A stretch of 64,000 nt of DNA from Armillaria gallica (lineage: Eukaryota > Basidiomycota > Agaricomycetes > Agaricales > Physalacriaceae). The notes below the pieces were generated by a model. It saw nothing but the letters and a program-made list of their open reading frames with translations. It ran no database searches and was not told the origin of the DNA. Shown here in pieces: positions 48,203 through 61,029 of this stretch. Each line of letters starts with the position of its first letter. The stretch's first letter is position 1. The DNA lies in contig JBANDB010000002.1 in NCBI GenBank assembly GCA_037576215.1, positions 2,294,001 through 2,358,000 of the forward strand, given 5' to 3'. The translations under genes and the position numbers were made by a program.

Positions 48203-51019
48203 CACTTCAATGGGTGAAAGGGATGCGAGGTTCGACGAACAGAAGTCCTTCTGAAGGCGAATATTAAAGAAAGGCAGACAGGCAAACGTGCTCACTGTCC
48301 AGTCCACGCCCCGGACTGAGAAGAATTGTTGATACGAAGAGATTTGCCACGCGAGTAGCAATGAATCAATTATTTCAGAACGCAGAAGAGACCCTCCGGC
48401 CACGGATGTCAATTGTCTGTCACACGTTATCTCCAAAAGACGGCACATAGGCAAAAACGTCGGACGACCTAAAGAGCTCTTGAAGGCGTACAGTGTCAAG
48501 TGTCACAGCGCGTATCTTTAAATGACATGAACCAGCATCTTCAGCTCCGGACGTACCTGCGTGCATCGACAGGCAGGAACAGGCAAGAACAAGTAATTTC
48601 CGAGTCTTGTGTATACAGGCTCGGTCTTACGCGGTTTTGGTTAGTGGGGTGCATTTTGGTTACGAAGTGTCGGCAAAGACCGACCTTACGTGACTCCGCT
48701 TTTGGTTCGGCACATGTCGGCCGCGGTGTTTGCCGCTTCTTATAGCTTTGTTGCCCTTTCGTTCGACGATACCTATTGTAAAGTATGTTTATTTCATCGG
48801 TACCTGAGGAGGCCGTCATTGCCTTGCGCTGGAGACTGTGCAATAGTAGGCAATATTCCTGCCTGTATTGGCATACTGAGCCTGGTATCGGGGTTTGAAA
48901 CATAACCTGACTGCAACTACCATCATCGACTCCTGTTTGTTTCTAGTCATCCCACAAACCCATGGCAAACATTGAATCAGAAGAGCTCATCAAACCAGCA
49001 GACAAACAACTAGACCTCAAGATGACAGAGCTCGCTCACTGTTGAACAAGAGCCCGCAATGGCCGAATGCAACGAGCGGGGCTTCTGATTTTGGGATAAA
49101 TGGCCTTTCCCAGAGGTGTTGACTAATCTTGAGAAAATAACGGCGACGATGCGCAAAAAGTCGGGTAAATACTCTGGTACGACACTTGTATTCCTCTTAC
49201 AAGTTTCTTACATTCACGGTACTTCAGATGCGTTTAAGAGGTGTCTCTAGCTTGAAGAAAGTCATCGTTCGCTGCTTACCAGCCTCTCTTGACTTCGTAT
49301 TTTCACTGTGCCATCATCCCTGACAGTCTCCTGCTTGGCGCTCACTTTTGTCTCGTGTCTCGCTCATATTTCTGGCACATAATCTCTGATCATGTTTTCT
49401 GCGGTCCACTTTGTGTTCTCTTCTCATTCAACTATTGGTACGTCTCATCTGATTACGGCAGATGCTCATGGTCTCACCAAATTCACTTCACAGTGTATTT
49501 TCGGCTTCCTGCATGTCTGTCTTTTGTACAAGAATCTTATATATGTGACTTCACACAGTATAATTTCATCATGAAATTGCTCCCTGTACATTCCGACCGA
49601 TCTGTCCTCTTCAAAGTTCAAATACACCCTGACCATAGACCGTCGTTGCAAGGCTCCAAGCTTGTCTGGCCAGAACATGAGATTCACCCAAAAGGCTCTC
49701 AGAAATGAAGAGGAAGGTATATCCGTACGGGAATTCCAGCAGTGACCAGCTACTGATTCGAGTTCGATGTCTCACCCAGCGGCCTTTTTTTTTTTGGTCC
49801 ACGGCGCTTCACCGCTAGTCAGTTGGTTTATTCTTCATATCAAGAGACCAACTTTGACTGGGAGCTATCTCCCAGGCCCGGGTTCATGCTGCGGCGGAGT
49901 CCTTAACAACCGTCTTTAAACCTGGTCAGCTCTTTACTGCTTGTACCCAACATCGATAAACTTCATGATTGCTCTGTAGGTGAGTATTCGGAGCTGCTTC
50001 TAATTCAAGCAGGTTGCCGGCGCTCCACCCCTGGGCCACAACTTGGCGGCGGAGTTGGGAGACTACTGGGAGTGTTCTTTTAGTATGTACCCTCCCCTAG
50101 CCACACAGGACTCGGACCTGCCACTTCATCACCAAGAAAAGGTAATTCAGGCAATCTTTGGATTATCGCTCCATAACGCCGAGAAGCGTCAAAATCAATA
50201 GATGCGCATGGGGCAGAAATTACGACTCCGTCGACAGCGGACAAAGAGAACTGGATCACAACTACAAGGATGGAGTTTTGCACGACCGAACGGCGGTAGA
50301 AACATTGGATGCCTCGAATCATAACCGGTGTCCGAGAAATTAACTTCGAAGAAGGATTTGGGTAGCGTCCTATAGTCCGCAGGCTACCTTGGCATTGCCC
50401 TACGCCGTGACATTGATGTAAGTCAACTTTTCCCGTCCCTACGGCAAGCAATGATCATATTGTAGGCCCGAGTTCTTGTGAATGACCGAGTTTAATGATA
50501 ACGTGGAATTACAAACATAGTACTCGACTCGGCGCTGTGCTCTATGCACTGTCCGCTTTCACACCACCCATTGAATAGTACATGGAAACTATACTCGCCA
50601 ATTTTGTTGGTACTATCATTCTATCAAGTCTTCAACTGTACGTGATCCCCCTGAAGTGTATTTATTATGTGTAGTCTTGGCGCATACGTCTCCAGGCACT
50701 TCCAGCGCTGGTCGTGTTCTTTTACCGGTATTTGTTGTTGGAAAACTGGAAAACTGGAATTATTGGCCACCTCTGCTGATACAGCTCAAGTAAACAAGTG
50801 CAAACTAATCTACCTCGGTAGCTCTTCGTAAGTAATGGTACAACGCGTCAAGGAAAACGGTCAAAACGAAAAAATAGGAGATAAAAAGGACGGTAGATCG
50901 GTGGCTACGGTGTTGTTACTCTTTTTCGATGGAGCCGCGGGACATACCCTTCGCTTATATTCTGCCCAGATCCTGCCAGCCAGACGAATGCATGATGTGT
51001 GCCAGGTGTTGGCGATGCG
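48203..51019. other. 2.8-kb gene-poor region
   Basis: No gene recognised. The open frame at 49289-49708 (+) lacks motifs and is rejected. A 10-base T-run lies at about 49786. Around 50740-50758 the octamer-like unit ggaaaact repeats two and a half times. Frames at 50080-50451 (-) stay open for over 100 codons but match no family I know. Old transposon debris is plausible given the reverse-transcriptase relic just to the right. Confidence 0.45.
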
Positions 51020-51480
51020 CACCAACAGACGACTTGTTTTCGCTCCCGTCAAACCTGTAAGTGCGGGCATCGGTGGTATTAGGCCGAGGTAGAAGCGAGA
51101 CAGTGATTAGGGCCAATTGGGGCCATCTTCAAAGAGGCGTCGGACAATCTGAAGAAACAACCTGCAAATGAGTAGCGGTACTTCTGCAGAGTCCAGGATA
51201 CGGGACGTCTCTGTAATAAGGGATTGTGTGGCATGTTGGCGGAAAGTATGATAGGCAGGACACGAGACGAAGACGTGATGAATGGTTTCCAGTGCATCGC
51301 ATCCACTGATACACATGGGGGATGTTTCCGAAACGTCGGAATCGTGTGTATGTCGTGTCGAGCTGATCTGATCTCGCGTAGAGCTGTATCAAGGCTGAGG
51401 ATGCTGAGGAGGCCCGCAAATAAGGATGCTCGGGAGGGGTGTGTTGGTCGTAGAACGGCAGCATCATCGTCGTGGCAGGG
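51020..51480 (-). mobile_element. Remnant of a non-LTR retrotransposon (C-terminal zinc-knuckle region of a reverse transcriptase)
   Basis: Minus-strand translation reads LLSILSLDTALREIRSARHD, TFRKHPPCISGCDALETIHH, VFVSCPAYHTFRQHATQSL, then RLFLQIVRRLFEDGPNWP. The C-x-x-x-C...H-H...C pattern, followed by AYxxxRQ and a C-terminal FLQxxRRLF, is that of the region after the reverse transcriptase in fungal LINE-like elements. No catalytic reverse-transcriptase or endonuclease part is found in the window, so this is a fragment. Confidence 0.6.
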
Positions 51481-52288
51481 CGAAAATCAGGGCTAGAATA
51501 TACAGCGGAAGTGAGTACGGATGGCAAATATGATATACTTGTTTCGAAATAGCCGTCGTTTGGTGAGTAAAGCATAAAAGAATCCATAAAGAAGGTAGGT
51601 AAGGGTGCAGGGGATATAGCACCGGAGGAGGTGTACGCGGGCCGGCACTAGCCGACCAAAACTCGCTCGGCATTATCCGCGGCTTCCAATTTCAAACCTC
51701 TTTCCCTTCGTTCATGTTGCGTTTAGGTGGTAAACACAAATTTTAGGTGTTAGCATTTCATCAAGCTGACCACGAGAACAAAGAAAGATCCGGATTTTCT
51801 CTGAGCGGTCCGCCCGGGCCCTCAGTGACTTCAATCTGGACCAACAAGCTACGGTATCCATTTCATCACCAAGGTCATCAAAGTCGCTACAAATGGGCCC
51901 GGAGAAGATTGACGAGCCTCGCTTCACGGGTCTTGTTCAGCTGCTGGACTCCATCTTATCTTTGTAGCCCACTCAAACTTCGAAAATATTTCCCGTATTT
52001 CCTGTTCCCAACGTCACAATCGAAGTTCTGGTACCCTCAAAGTACATTACTTGCTCAAATCCGTTCTGGGACCTTGATCAAATCCGGCGTCTCACTGAAT
52101 CAAGGTTAGGTCTTCTCCAGTCTGGGGTACCTAATTCTCCGAACATCTGTTCCCATGATTATGATGAGTTATCCCGCAGATTCTCCGTATTTGCCTTCTC
52201 AAAGCAGTTTGTACCTGTATAAACGGGCATAAAAACCGGGCGGACCGTGCGATTAGGTTCGGTCCTACCCACTTCCGTTTCTACTGCG
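51481..52288. other. Intergenic, upstream region of the sugar transporter
   Basis: No gene recognised. A gcataaaaac string at about 52228-52237 lies some 55 bp before the transporter ATG and may serve as its TATA element. The open frame at 51747-52109 (+) has no motifs. Confidence 0.5.
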
Positions 52289-54599
52289 ATGGGTTTGTTC
52301 TATCATGTTTTCATAGCCGCCTTCTCTTCTATCGGTGTGTACGCTCCGCTCTTGACCTATAAGGTTGAGGAGCGCTGAATACTTTTTCCCCTATTATCCA
52401 GGTGCATTTCTATTCGGGTACAATTTTGACCTTCTTTCCTGACTTGCATCCTGAACTACCCTTTCTCACAGATATGACAGGTAAATATATTGGTTAGCCA
52501 CAACACTCGTCAATCTAATTCACCGCAGTGGAATTATCTCGTCCGTCATAACAATGGACAAGTATCTGGATAGATTTGGAAGCGACGCAGACATCACAGG
52601 AGCAGTAGTGTCGACGTTCAACGGTATGCAGCGTCAAGTGATATATTGAACATTGGCAGTGATCTTACCCGGACTACGGGTTAGGTGGGTGCTTTTTTGG
52701 GGCCATGCTTGCGGGATGGGCAAGTGATAAACTAGGAAGGAAGCGTTCTATTCAGGTAAATCTTATCGGGTGTGTTTGGCATGCTCATCGTTATACGTGG
52801 ACCTCCAGCTGGGTGCCGTTTTTTCGATATGGGGAAGCGCGATGCAGTGTGGAGCGAGTAATGTCGCTACACTTCTTGTTGGGCGTATCATAGGCGGATT
52901 TGCTATTGGGTAAGGTCCTTGCCTGTATTTGTCAGATCTGCTTACCTTGAACCAGGATACTCTCGATGGCTGTGCCGTTATACAACGTGAGTCTTTGCGA
53001 TCACCTTCCTGGCCAGCTACTCATATCCCTTGTAGACTGAAATAGCACCTCCAAAAATTCGTGGACTGCTTGTTGGTTGCACCCAGCAATTGATCGGAAT
53101 TGGCTTCATTGCCGCCAACTGGATTGGTTACGGCTGTCAGTTTATTGATTCGGACGTTAGCTGGCGCTTGCCTTTGGGACTTCAAGTAAGGATTAATTCG
53201 CATGGATCCCTCCATCTAAATCACCCGTTGTCATAGCTTGTGCCGGCAGTGTCGCTCTTCATTGGAATACAGTTCCTACCGTTCAGTCCTGTACGCATCC
53301 TGCTCTTCTTTGTCTTGAGTTCGCGTAATTCTAACAACTGAGTCCTTTCTAGAGATGGCTTCTAGAAGTTGGCAGGGATGATGAGGCGCGCGAAGTAGTG
53401 TACAAGCTCTATGGCACCGAAACTCCGGAACTGAAGGAGAAGGCTGACAAGGAATACTCAGAAATGTATGACACCATCAAAGCCGAAGTGTTTGTACGGA
53501 GCAGGAATATCAAAGATCTGTTCGCCACGCCTGCGATGACTCGGCGAACTTTGGTTGCTTGTGGCGTACAGATATTCGGGCAGTTCACGGGTATCAATGG
53601 TGCGTTCATGACTATGTAAAGCATGTTGAGCGTCTTGAACTTACGCCTTGCCTTTCGTGCAGTCATCAATTACTTTGGCCCACGAATGTACGAAAGTCTG
53701 GGTATCACCGGAAATGACAAACTCCTCATACAAGGTATCTATGGAGCCGTTGGACCCATCGCCAACTTCTTGTAAGTGTGTTCTTCCTACGTTTTCTCCG
53801 AACAATCAATTATATTTTTGTAGCTTCATCGTGTTCATTCTGGATCTGGTTGGGAGAAAAAAGCCTCTTCTATTTGGAGCCGGAAGTTTTGTCTGCACGT
53901 TCTCTATCCTCGCTGCAATTGTAGCCACCAATCCGCCTACTCCTGAGGACAATCCCAGCGCATGGCCGGTCAATCACACTGCTCAGAGGTAAATATCAAA
54001 TACATCCGCGCTCTTTGAGGTTTCCTTGTTAATGATGACATTAGGGCCGGAATCGCGATGATTTTCTTGACTAGTGTTGTTTTTTCTCTGAGCTTCGGGC
54101 CCGTCAGCTGGGTCTTGGCTTCAGAAGTAAGATGTTTATTCACAGTGAGCGGATCGTGGTGCTCATTATTTTAGGTATTCCCTACTCGCGTTAGGTCAAT
54201 TGGAACAAGTGTCGCTACGTGTTGCAATTGGGCTTTTAACGTCCTATTCAGTCAAGTAGGTCTGTACCTCAGTATTGGTTCGCGCTAACAGAATTGGATA
54301 GGTATCTACGCTTGCTTTGGAAGATATCGGCTGGAAGTACTATATGGTTTTTGTCTGCCTTAACTTCTTCGACTTCATTGTTATCCTTTTTATGTTTCCG
54401 GAAACTAAAGGTATATCCTTTTTTATTTCCTCTGGTTGAATGTTGAGCCCCTTGTCTAGGTAAAACATTAGAAGAGATGAACGAGGTATTTGGCGACCAA
54501 ATAGATTCACGCAAAGTCCTTGACGACCATCGTCTGCCGTCTGACGACGACAGAGACCATAATGTCGATTTCGAAGAGAAATTAACAACAGCTCATTAA
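52289..54599 (+). CDS. MFS sugar (hexose-type) transporter
   Basis: Twelve-span proton/sugar symporter or facilitator of the plasma membrane. Start MGLFYHVFIAAFSSIG at 52289. Exons of 16 nt (52402-52417) and 9 nt (52472-52480) are required to assemble GAFLFGYDSGIISSV, the standard N-terminal sugar-porter motif. Next come GCFFGAMLAGWASDKLGRKR, VGRIIGGFAIG, TEIAPPKIRG, QQLIGIGFIAANWIGYG, FLPFSPRWLLEVGRDDEA, QIFGQFTGIN joined to VINYFGP, LDLVGRKKPLLFGAG, SEVFPTRVRSIGTSVATCCN, and PETKGKTLEEMNEVFGD. These include the GRKR, RIIGG, PxSPRWL and PETKG signatures. Length is about 520 residues. No defect is seen. The substrate cannot be told from sequence alone. Confidence 0.93.
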
Positions 54600-54882
54600 T
54601 GTCTTAATATACGCGTCGATATTTATTCCTGGAAATGAAAGTATTATTTTTACCTTGGCACGAATGATTCTGGTATAACACATTTCGTACGTGGTCTGCA
54701 GTACAGTTCAAGTGCATGCCATCCTATATTCTTCTATGCCTGAGTGACTGAGTGAGAACCGTGATGAAATCATCGTATTTGCTACATCAACTGTTTGACT
54801 CTCAGTCGCGGCGTTCATTTCCAAATGCGGCTTCCTCAGACACGTGCGCCATCGGTATCTCCGGCTTGCATGCTGCCACGAC

Positions 54883-57798
54883 ATGGAATTTCTATCGCAG
54901 ACATATGTCGCGCTTCGTGGGCCAACGGGAGCACCACAGACAGCTTCTGACACTATAGCCAGGCTTAGCGACCGTCTCTCACCAGCAACATTACTATCAG
55001 ACCGACGCGCTGCTGTTCTTGCCCTCAAGGGACTGGCACGAGATTGCAAGCAAGATGTTGGCGAAAGGTCGCTCGTTGGGCTGTTGCAAGTGCTGTACAA
55101 TGATGCAGAAGTCGATTCAGACATCGGGAAGGCTGTGCTGGAGACACTGAGCTTGCTATGTGATGTGGAGGAGGGGCGGGACTTGGGGTACAAGCACAGC
55201 GACGTTGTACTCGCCAGCGACAAGACTGTGCATACGCTGTTCTCCTTATTGGCAGATAACAGCTTTTATTTGCGCTTTGCCACGCTTCAATTCTTGTCGA
55301 CACTGCTACACAATCGACGCCAGGTAGTGCAAGGGTATTTCCTCACCGCGTCTGCTGGTCCTACAAGCGTCATCTCTGTTTTGGAGGACAAGCGGGAAAT
55401 AATTCGCAATGGTACGCCTTACCCTTAATCTATCACTTACTATTTCTCAACGACGCGTAGAGGCCATCTCTGTCGTACAGGCGCTAGTGTCACAGAGTCC
55501 GGACATTCAAAAGATCCTGGCGTTCCAGGGAGCATTTGAAAAACTATTTAATATCATTAGACATGAAGGCGGTGTAGATGGAGGTGCCGTTGCCCAAGAG
55601 GCCCTGGCCTGTGTCGATACGCTACTCCGGTTCAATTCCTCGAATCAGGCGTGTAATCCTCCTTGTGGTATCATCTATATCTAACATGTCACAGAGCTAC
55701 TTCCGGGAGACCGGTCTACCACCCGTTCTCTGCACCCTTCTTCAATTTCCCCCGAACATCCAATACAACGACCCTGCTCCCCAAGAGTTCGCGCTTCAGT
55801 TTTGGGACCAGCAGAAATTAAGCAACGCATCGTATGTCGTGGCTATCCTTGGTATGCTTGTCGGTTCCAAAGGGAATAGCGTGAGTTTGATTGCCGCTCT
55901 TCTTTTGACAACATTGATAAAGCTATTCAGGTGTTATAGGAACAGGAAGCCGCTGTGTTCACACGCTGCTTAGTGGAAATTGCTCTGGCGTCCAATGCAC
56001 CCACACAAATCAAATCCCAGGCCCTGTATCTACTTCCATCAAACCTCGATTTCCCGCTCTCCGACCTCACGCTAACACCATACATGCCTGTTCCTGAGAC
56101 AAATGGTGAAGAGTGGGATCGGCTAGAACCCGCTTCAGCATTGGATGCACTCGTGGAGCTTGCTCTGCACGGAGAATATAACGGTCTCTATAGCGATAAA
56201 CGTTTCAAAGATGGCCTGGAACTGAGAGCGGCTGCTGCTACTGTGTTTGAGGTAGCTGACCATCTAATCATCTTGATTCAAGAAACTTATATTCTCTGCA
56301 GAATTTTGTACACAAAGATGAGATAAAGCAGGCTATTGTTCAAGCTATGGTTCCACCAGAAGAAGCCGCCCCTTCGGAATACCCGCCAACGACCCCGCTT
56401 CTTCATTCTCTCGCCGCATCTCCAGATTCGACACCAGCCATCGACTCGGCCAGGGTAACAGGCACACAGTTTGCATCCCTTCTTTTCGCTCATCTTCTCC
56501 GGTCATCCCCAGGGGCAAAATCGCTTGCACGAGGCATCGTACCCCATCTTACCGCTTCCCCGGAGCAAGGGGGTGAAGGCGGCTTTTTCGTTCCCGCTGA
56601 TGGGGGTGCTCCACCTCCACCGCCCCCTCCCGAAGCTGACGACGACGAACCTCCACAGACCCTTCTCCAAATTTTGAGCGAAAACCTTTCCCTCGCTCTC
56701 CTATCCCGGTCGCATGCGAACACTTCCGATAGAGAATCAAGAGAATGGGACCGATTGATTGTCGGCTATCTGACACTACTTTCCCAGTGGCTTTGGGACG
56801 ACCCTGCAGCTGTCAGAGACTTCTTGAACGCGGGAGGGTTGGGTGTGGTATGTTTCTCCGACGACATTGATGATGCTCTTCTAAATGCAATCAACAGCTA
56901 GTAGAACCCATCAACCATATATCCGACTCGGATTCTATCGTTCCTGGACTGTGCGCATTTTTATTGGGCATATGTTACGAGTTCAACAGAGAGCCCGGTG
57001 AGATCACAAGGTGTGTTCAGTGTTCTTTGTCGGCTGGATCCCAATGGTAATTGATCTGGACTGTTATAGGCAGACAATTCACCCTATCCTGCATCGGCTG
57101 GGCGTAGACTCTCTTGTAGGGTGCGTATCCCGTCTGCGGGAAGATGAGCGGTTCAAATCCGTTGGCCCCGACGCCATGGTCTTCTCATACCCTCCCTCAT
57201 CGCATATACAATCTGGTACCGCAAAGCCGGATGCTGAGGTCGAAGGAGAGATTTGGTTCAACTGGGCTTTCGTAGACTTCTGGAAATCAAATTATTGTAT
57301 GTTTTTGGTTCCTTCGAACAAGACTATTAGCCCATTCACCTTATTTGATTAGATCCTGTTCAGCGAGGATTCTCTACGGCGCCAGATCAGCTTTCGTCTT
57401 CTTCTTCCGGACAAAGTGCAGAAACCATGGTGCTTATGGCGTCATTACAGGAGACGATACGGAAACAGTCTGAGGAGATCGCGACCCTACGGACACTCCT
57501 GCAGGAGAAAGCCTCTGGTGTGGACGAGGTAAGACCTGGTCCTTCAGCACCCTATTCTCGTATTTATTCCTGGCAGGTCGCTACGTTGAAGGAACATGTA
57601 TCGTCGTTAATCTCACAGCTGGAGAGTTCTGAAACAAAGCGCAAGGAGGTGGAAAAAGAGCAGGAGGACCTTCTTGTGCTGTTAGATGAGGTCAGCAGTA
57701 AGCGTAAACGGGATAAAGAAAGGCTTAGAGGAGCTGGTCTGGATGTGTCGGAGGATGAGGCGGATGATGATGATGATGTGGATAGTGGCGAAGAATAA
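54883..57798 (+). CDS. USO1: Vesicle tethering factor USO1/p115, short coiled-coil form
   Basis: Golgi tethering protein acting in ER-to-Golgi transport. Start MEFLSQTYVALRGPTGAP at 54883. The armadillo-type head contains LLSDRRAAVLALKGLARDCK, LLQVLYNDAEVDSDIGKAVL, ADNSFYLRFATLQFLSTLLH, NRRQVVQ and FYxxTGLP-type SYFRETGLPPVLCTLLQFP, LRAAAATVFE joined to NFVHKDEIKQAIVQAMVPP, LLFAHLLRSS and LLGICYEFNREPGEITR. A proline run (PPPPPPP) sits in a loop. The coiled coil is short (about 100 residues, ASLQETIRKQSEEIATLR onwards) and ends in an acidic tail (EDEADDDDDVDSGEE) as in p115. Total is roughly 860-870 residues, against 1,790 in yeast Uso1 and about 960 in mammalian p115. At least eight introns. 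Confidence 0.93.
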
Positions 57799-59877
57799 AT
57801 GCGAGCGTGTAAGCAGTGCATCATTCAATGTTTGGAAACACCTCCCGTGTTTTGTGCTGGTTTATCGACTATGCGAATGTCTTGGCAAAATCATCATCCA
57901 GGTCTCCAACGGTTCTTACTGATCTGGTGGAGGCCAACGTACAGCCCGAACCATCTACAATTTATTGTCAAAGCTGTGCAGGGGATATTCAGAAATGGAT
58001 AGGTCGTAGGCGAGGGACGATTCTAGGAAGAAAGGAATGTATATAGACGAACCATAGACGGTGAAACGGGCACATTTCTCCGTCAGAAGGCGCGCTGTGC
58101 TCTGGGCAGATCCCACGATATGATCAGGTATATTCTTAAGAGACTGGTAAAGTGTTGACCCTAAGACAGAGCTCAGAAGCGGTCGCAGAGCGACCAGGAT
58201 TTGACAAAAAAGGAGTGAACAATGGAAACTTGTCGGCAGTCGATGGACAGTCATTGCATGCTTAATCAACTCAAGAAGGCCGGATGGGATAGGATTTAGC
58301 ATCTTTACGGTCTCTTACGGTGGTTACGCAGAAGTTGAAGGCCCAGACGCCATGATCCCCAAAGTTGAACCGTACAAGATAACGGACCGACCAGCAATGT
58401 GAGGCCAAATTGCGATAGATCGTCTCTGCTGTCGTCGGCGGAAGGAGCGTTGTTATCGACATAGAAAATTAGAATGTTCCGTTCAAATGGCAGCGGTCCA
58501 AGAAAGCCTAAGAACCGTCATCTATTCGACCTCCCAAGACAGTCCAATTGTTATGAGGACTCCGATGGCGTCGAATGCCCAGGAACATAGTCGGACACCG
58601 TGATTCAATCCTGGCTTCTGTGATCGGCCCCGAATTCAGTCGACACCACACCAGGCGGCCACTGACACGAGGAAGTGTCCTGACTTCTCCTGAGAAAATA
58701 GAACCACCATTGGATATCCCGTATGATTTTGAAGCGCGCGCGTTATACGAGGGTCGGCAACTAGGAACGCCTCTTCTTTCTAAAAATTTGCAGACGTCGT
58801 AGAACGGGACAATATTCAACTATTCATAGCCAGTGATGACAGGGAGGCCATTTTCAGTGATGCTACAAGACTGGGCGGAGTTTCTGTTTTCCTGAGATAG
58901 CGACTGATAAGAGACTGAGGGTTCGGTGTTGGCAGGAAACTTGAAGCCCTGACATCGAGTTCGAAACCGCAACTCGAAGATGCGCGACTGTCGACCATCT
59001 ATTAGCAGCGGACCAGTTAGTCAATAAGCAACCCAAAAGCATGACGCGAGCTATGCATGCGAGCCTTGTGGATATGCCAAAATCTTGTGGTCATGACCAT
59101 GCATCGTGGCTCAAGAACCGACATAGAAGCTTTAAATACCGCCACTTTCTGCTTTGGGTGTTCTCAGTTTTCCAGCTGACAGAAAAAGCCACGGCACATG
59201 GAGTCTTCGTTTACTTGTTTATCCGGAGTTCGAAGTCTTGAGTTAAAGGGACGCTAGGAAGAGATCGTGTTCCGACGCCTGACACGACAGCGACAGCTAT
59301 GGGCCTGAGACTAGGCGCCTCCTGTGTACTGATATTTCGAATGTATTGTACCTATCACAATACGTGTGCTACGCGAAGGTGACTGAGAGAATGCACCAAC
59401 GCCTGCTTGGACGATGTGCTGGTGGTTCAGGGAGAGTTGATTCCGATTGCCGACAAGACGGCTAGCCAAATGCGGAATCCCCGAATATCTCGTTGTTGAG
59501 ATTATAGGTATTTATGTAGACGTTTTGACTTTGAACTGCCCTGGCTTTTTTTGCACTTGCTGAAGAACGCGTTCTTTTGAGGCCGGACAAGTGCGAAATC
59601 AATTTGAAATAAGAATGCACAGTAAGTTCCGCGAGTATAAGTAACAGTCCGCGAATTCAGCAGCTAGTAGCATAGTAGAACATTGTGTAGGAAGGTAGAT
59701 ATGAACGTGTTGGCCTGGGCGCGTCATTATTGATTATATGTAATATTCACAAGTCCGAGTGATACACAATGCGCATATGCTACAAGTCAGAGTCAGTCAT
59801 TGAAATGACCGCGTAGGCAAGCCCAATACACGTACCAATTTAAGCTGGAGTCCCATTCTATTATATAGTCGATGTCA
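57799..59877. other. 2.1-kb region without a recognised gene
   Basis: Some minus-strand frames (58271-58462, 58508-58819, 58816-58998) look protein-like in composition but share no motif with a family I know and cannot be joined convincingly. They may be relics. No tRNA or repeat was found. Confidence 0.45.
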
Positions 59878-60147
59878 TTAAAAGCACGATCCAACCGTGC
59901 CGCTTCCGTGGCACCCCTCAGGCTCATACTGAATGCGAGGTTTAAGTGCCTGCATAAAAAGTGAGCACCAGGATTCGAACCGTAACATGAGACTCACTTG
60001 AGCTTCGGGTACGACAGCAGGTACGGGCGAAGATGAGACAAGCATGACCGTGACTAGAGGAATTGGTTAGTACGACAGCAGCGAGAAGAGTGCGAAGAAT
60101 AACGCACAGGACAAGATGATGGTAACCAGAGACAGACGACAGTACAT
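59878..60147 (-). CDS. Predicted 55-residue secreted peptide, three exons
   Basis: Exons 60108-60147, 59998-60053 and 59878-59949 join in phase with GT...AG introns of 54 and 48 bp. The product begins MYCRLSLVTIILSLTVMLVS, a good signal peptide, followed by SSPVPAVVPEAQALKPRIQ and a short mature end EPEGCHGSGTVGSCF with two cysteines. A tttaaaag element (about 60 bp upstream) fits a promoter. The gene is too short to be seen as one open frame. The C-terminus (SCF) is not a CaaX box, so it is not a typical basidiomycete pheromone precursor. Function is unknown, and a chance assembly is possible. Confidence 0.5.
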
Positions 60148-61029
60148 TGCGTTAATAGGGTTTTTGGTTGGATGCACAAGATGCCTAATGCTCCTCAACG
60201 AGGCCTTTTAAACATATGAGGAGGATAGGTGGACGAAAAAGGACAATGTTACCGACTCACGGCACCTCTCCTGAGGTAGCCTGTAATTATAGATGACGCA
60301 CCTAATTCGCCTTTCGTGTGTATTTCGCTAGCCCGCTCATCATCAACGGATCGGACTGAACTGCGGGATAAGTAACAATAGACGCCAAGAATAAGAGAGC
60401 CGATGCAACAGATAACATAAAGGCTGTTCAATAGGAAAGGAAAAGTGTATGTCGGTCATTCTTGCCCTTGGAGCATGCGGTCGCACAGCATAATCCATCA
60501 CCATTTTCTCAATCACGTCTCCCTGATTGCTCCCTGAGCGCTGATTCCTCTTGTTCCCGATGGAAATCAACTAGCGGTGCGAGTTGGGATAAAAAGGAAA
60601 AGCGCGTATATGTTCATTCAAACTGTCATTGCCAGGCCCCACGGCATTGATCCGGCTTCTAGCTACAAACGGAATCAACCTGCGATTCGTTTAAGGTGAT
60701 AATTGTTCCAGACTCGGCATCCGCGCGTGAAGTACTGTCGCCCGAGGAACGAGTACTGAAATGTTGAGCTCGCGTCTGGTCGTCTACTTTGTTGCGGTGT
60801 CAACATTACAATGATCTTCACAAATTTGTGTATCCTGTGCAGGTTTGATGCTGAATCTAAAACAGGTTTGCATCAGAAACGCACAGGGTCTCCTCTACTA
60901 TTATCCTCACAAAGCACACGCACAACACGGATATCATCGGTAAAAAAGATGTCTCCTGAAGGGAAGGCTATTCACCTAGGGAGATCGTCACCCTTTGAAT
61001 ACATTGCTCAACAGTAAAGTGATCTGGAG
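60148..61029. other. Intergenic, nothing recognised
   Basis: Left part of the gene-poor right end. Short frames without motifs on either strand. Confidence 0.45.

Noticed and set aside
49289..49708. 139-codon plus-strand open frame
   Set aside because: Rich in Phe/Tyr/Cys/His from pyrimidine-rich DNA, no domain, no exon neighbours and no start context. It looks like a chance frame.
50738..50760. Short tandem repeat of ggaaaact
   Set aside because: Only about two and a half units, too small to support a minisatellite or functional claim.
56490..56723. Gly-rich minus-strand open frame
   Set aside because: It is the antisense of the proline-run region of USO1; the glycine run is only the complement of proline codons.
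59950..59997. tRNA-like 3' half: ggttcgaatcc on the minus strand followed by tgctcac and a T-run, with gtgag nearby
   Set aside because: The distance between the possible acceptor-stem halves is only about 40 bases, the T-stem does not pair, and no D-arm or anticodon arm is present. The sequence lies in a predicted intron whose gtgag is the donor site.
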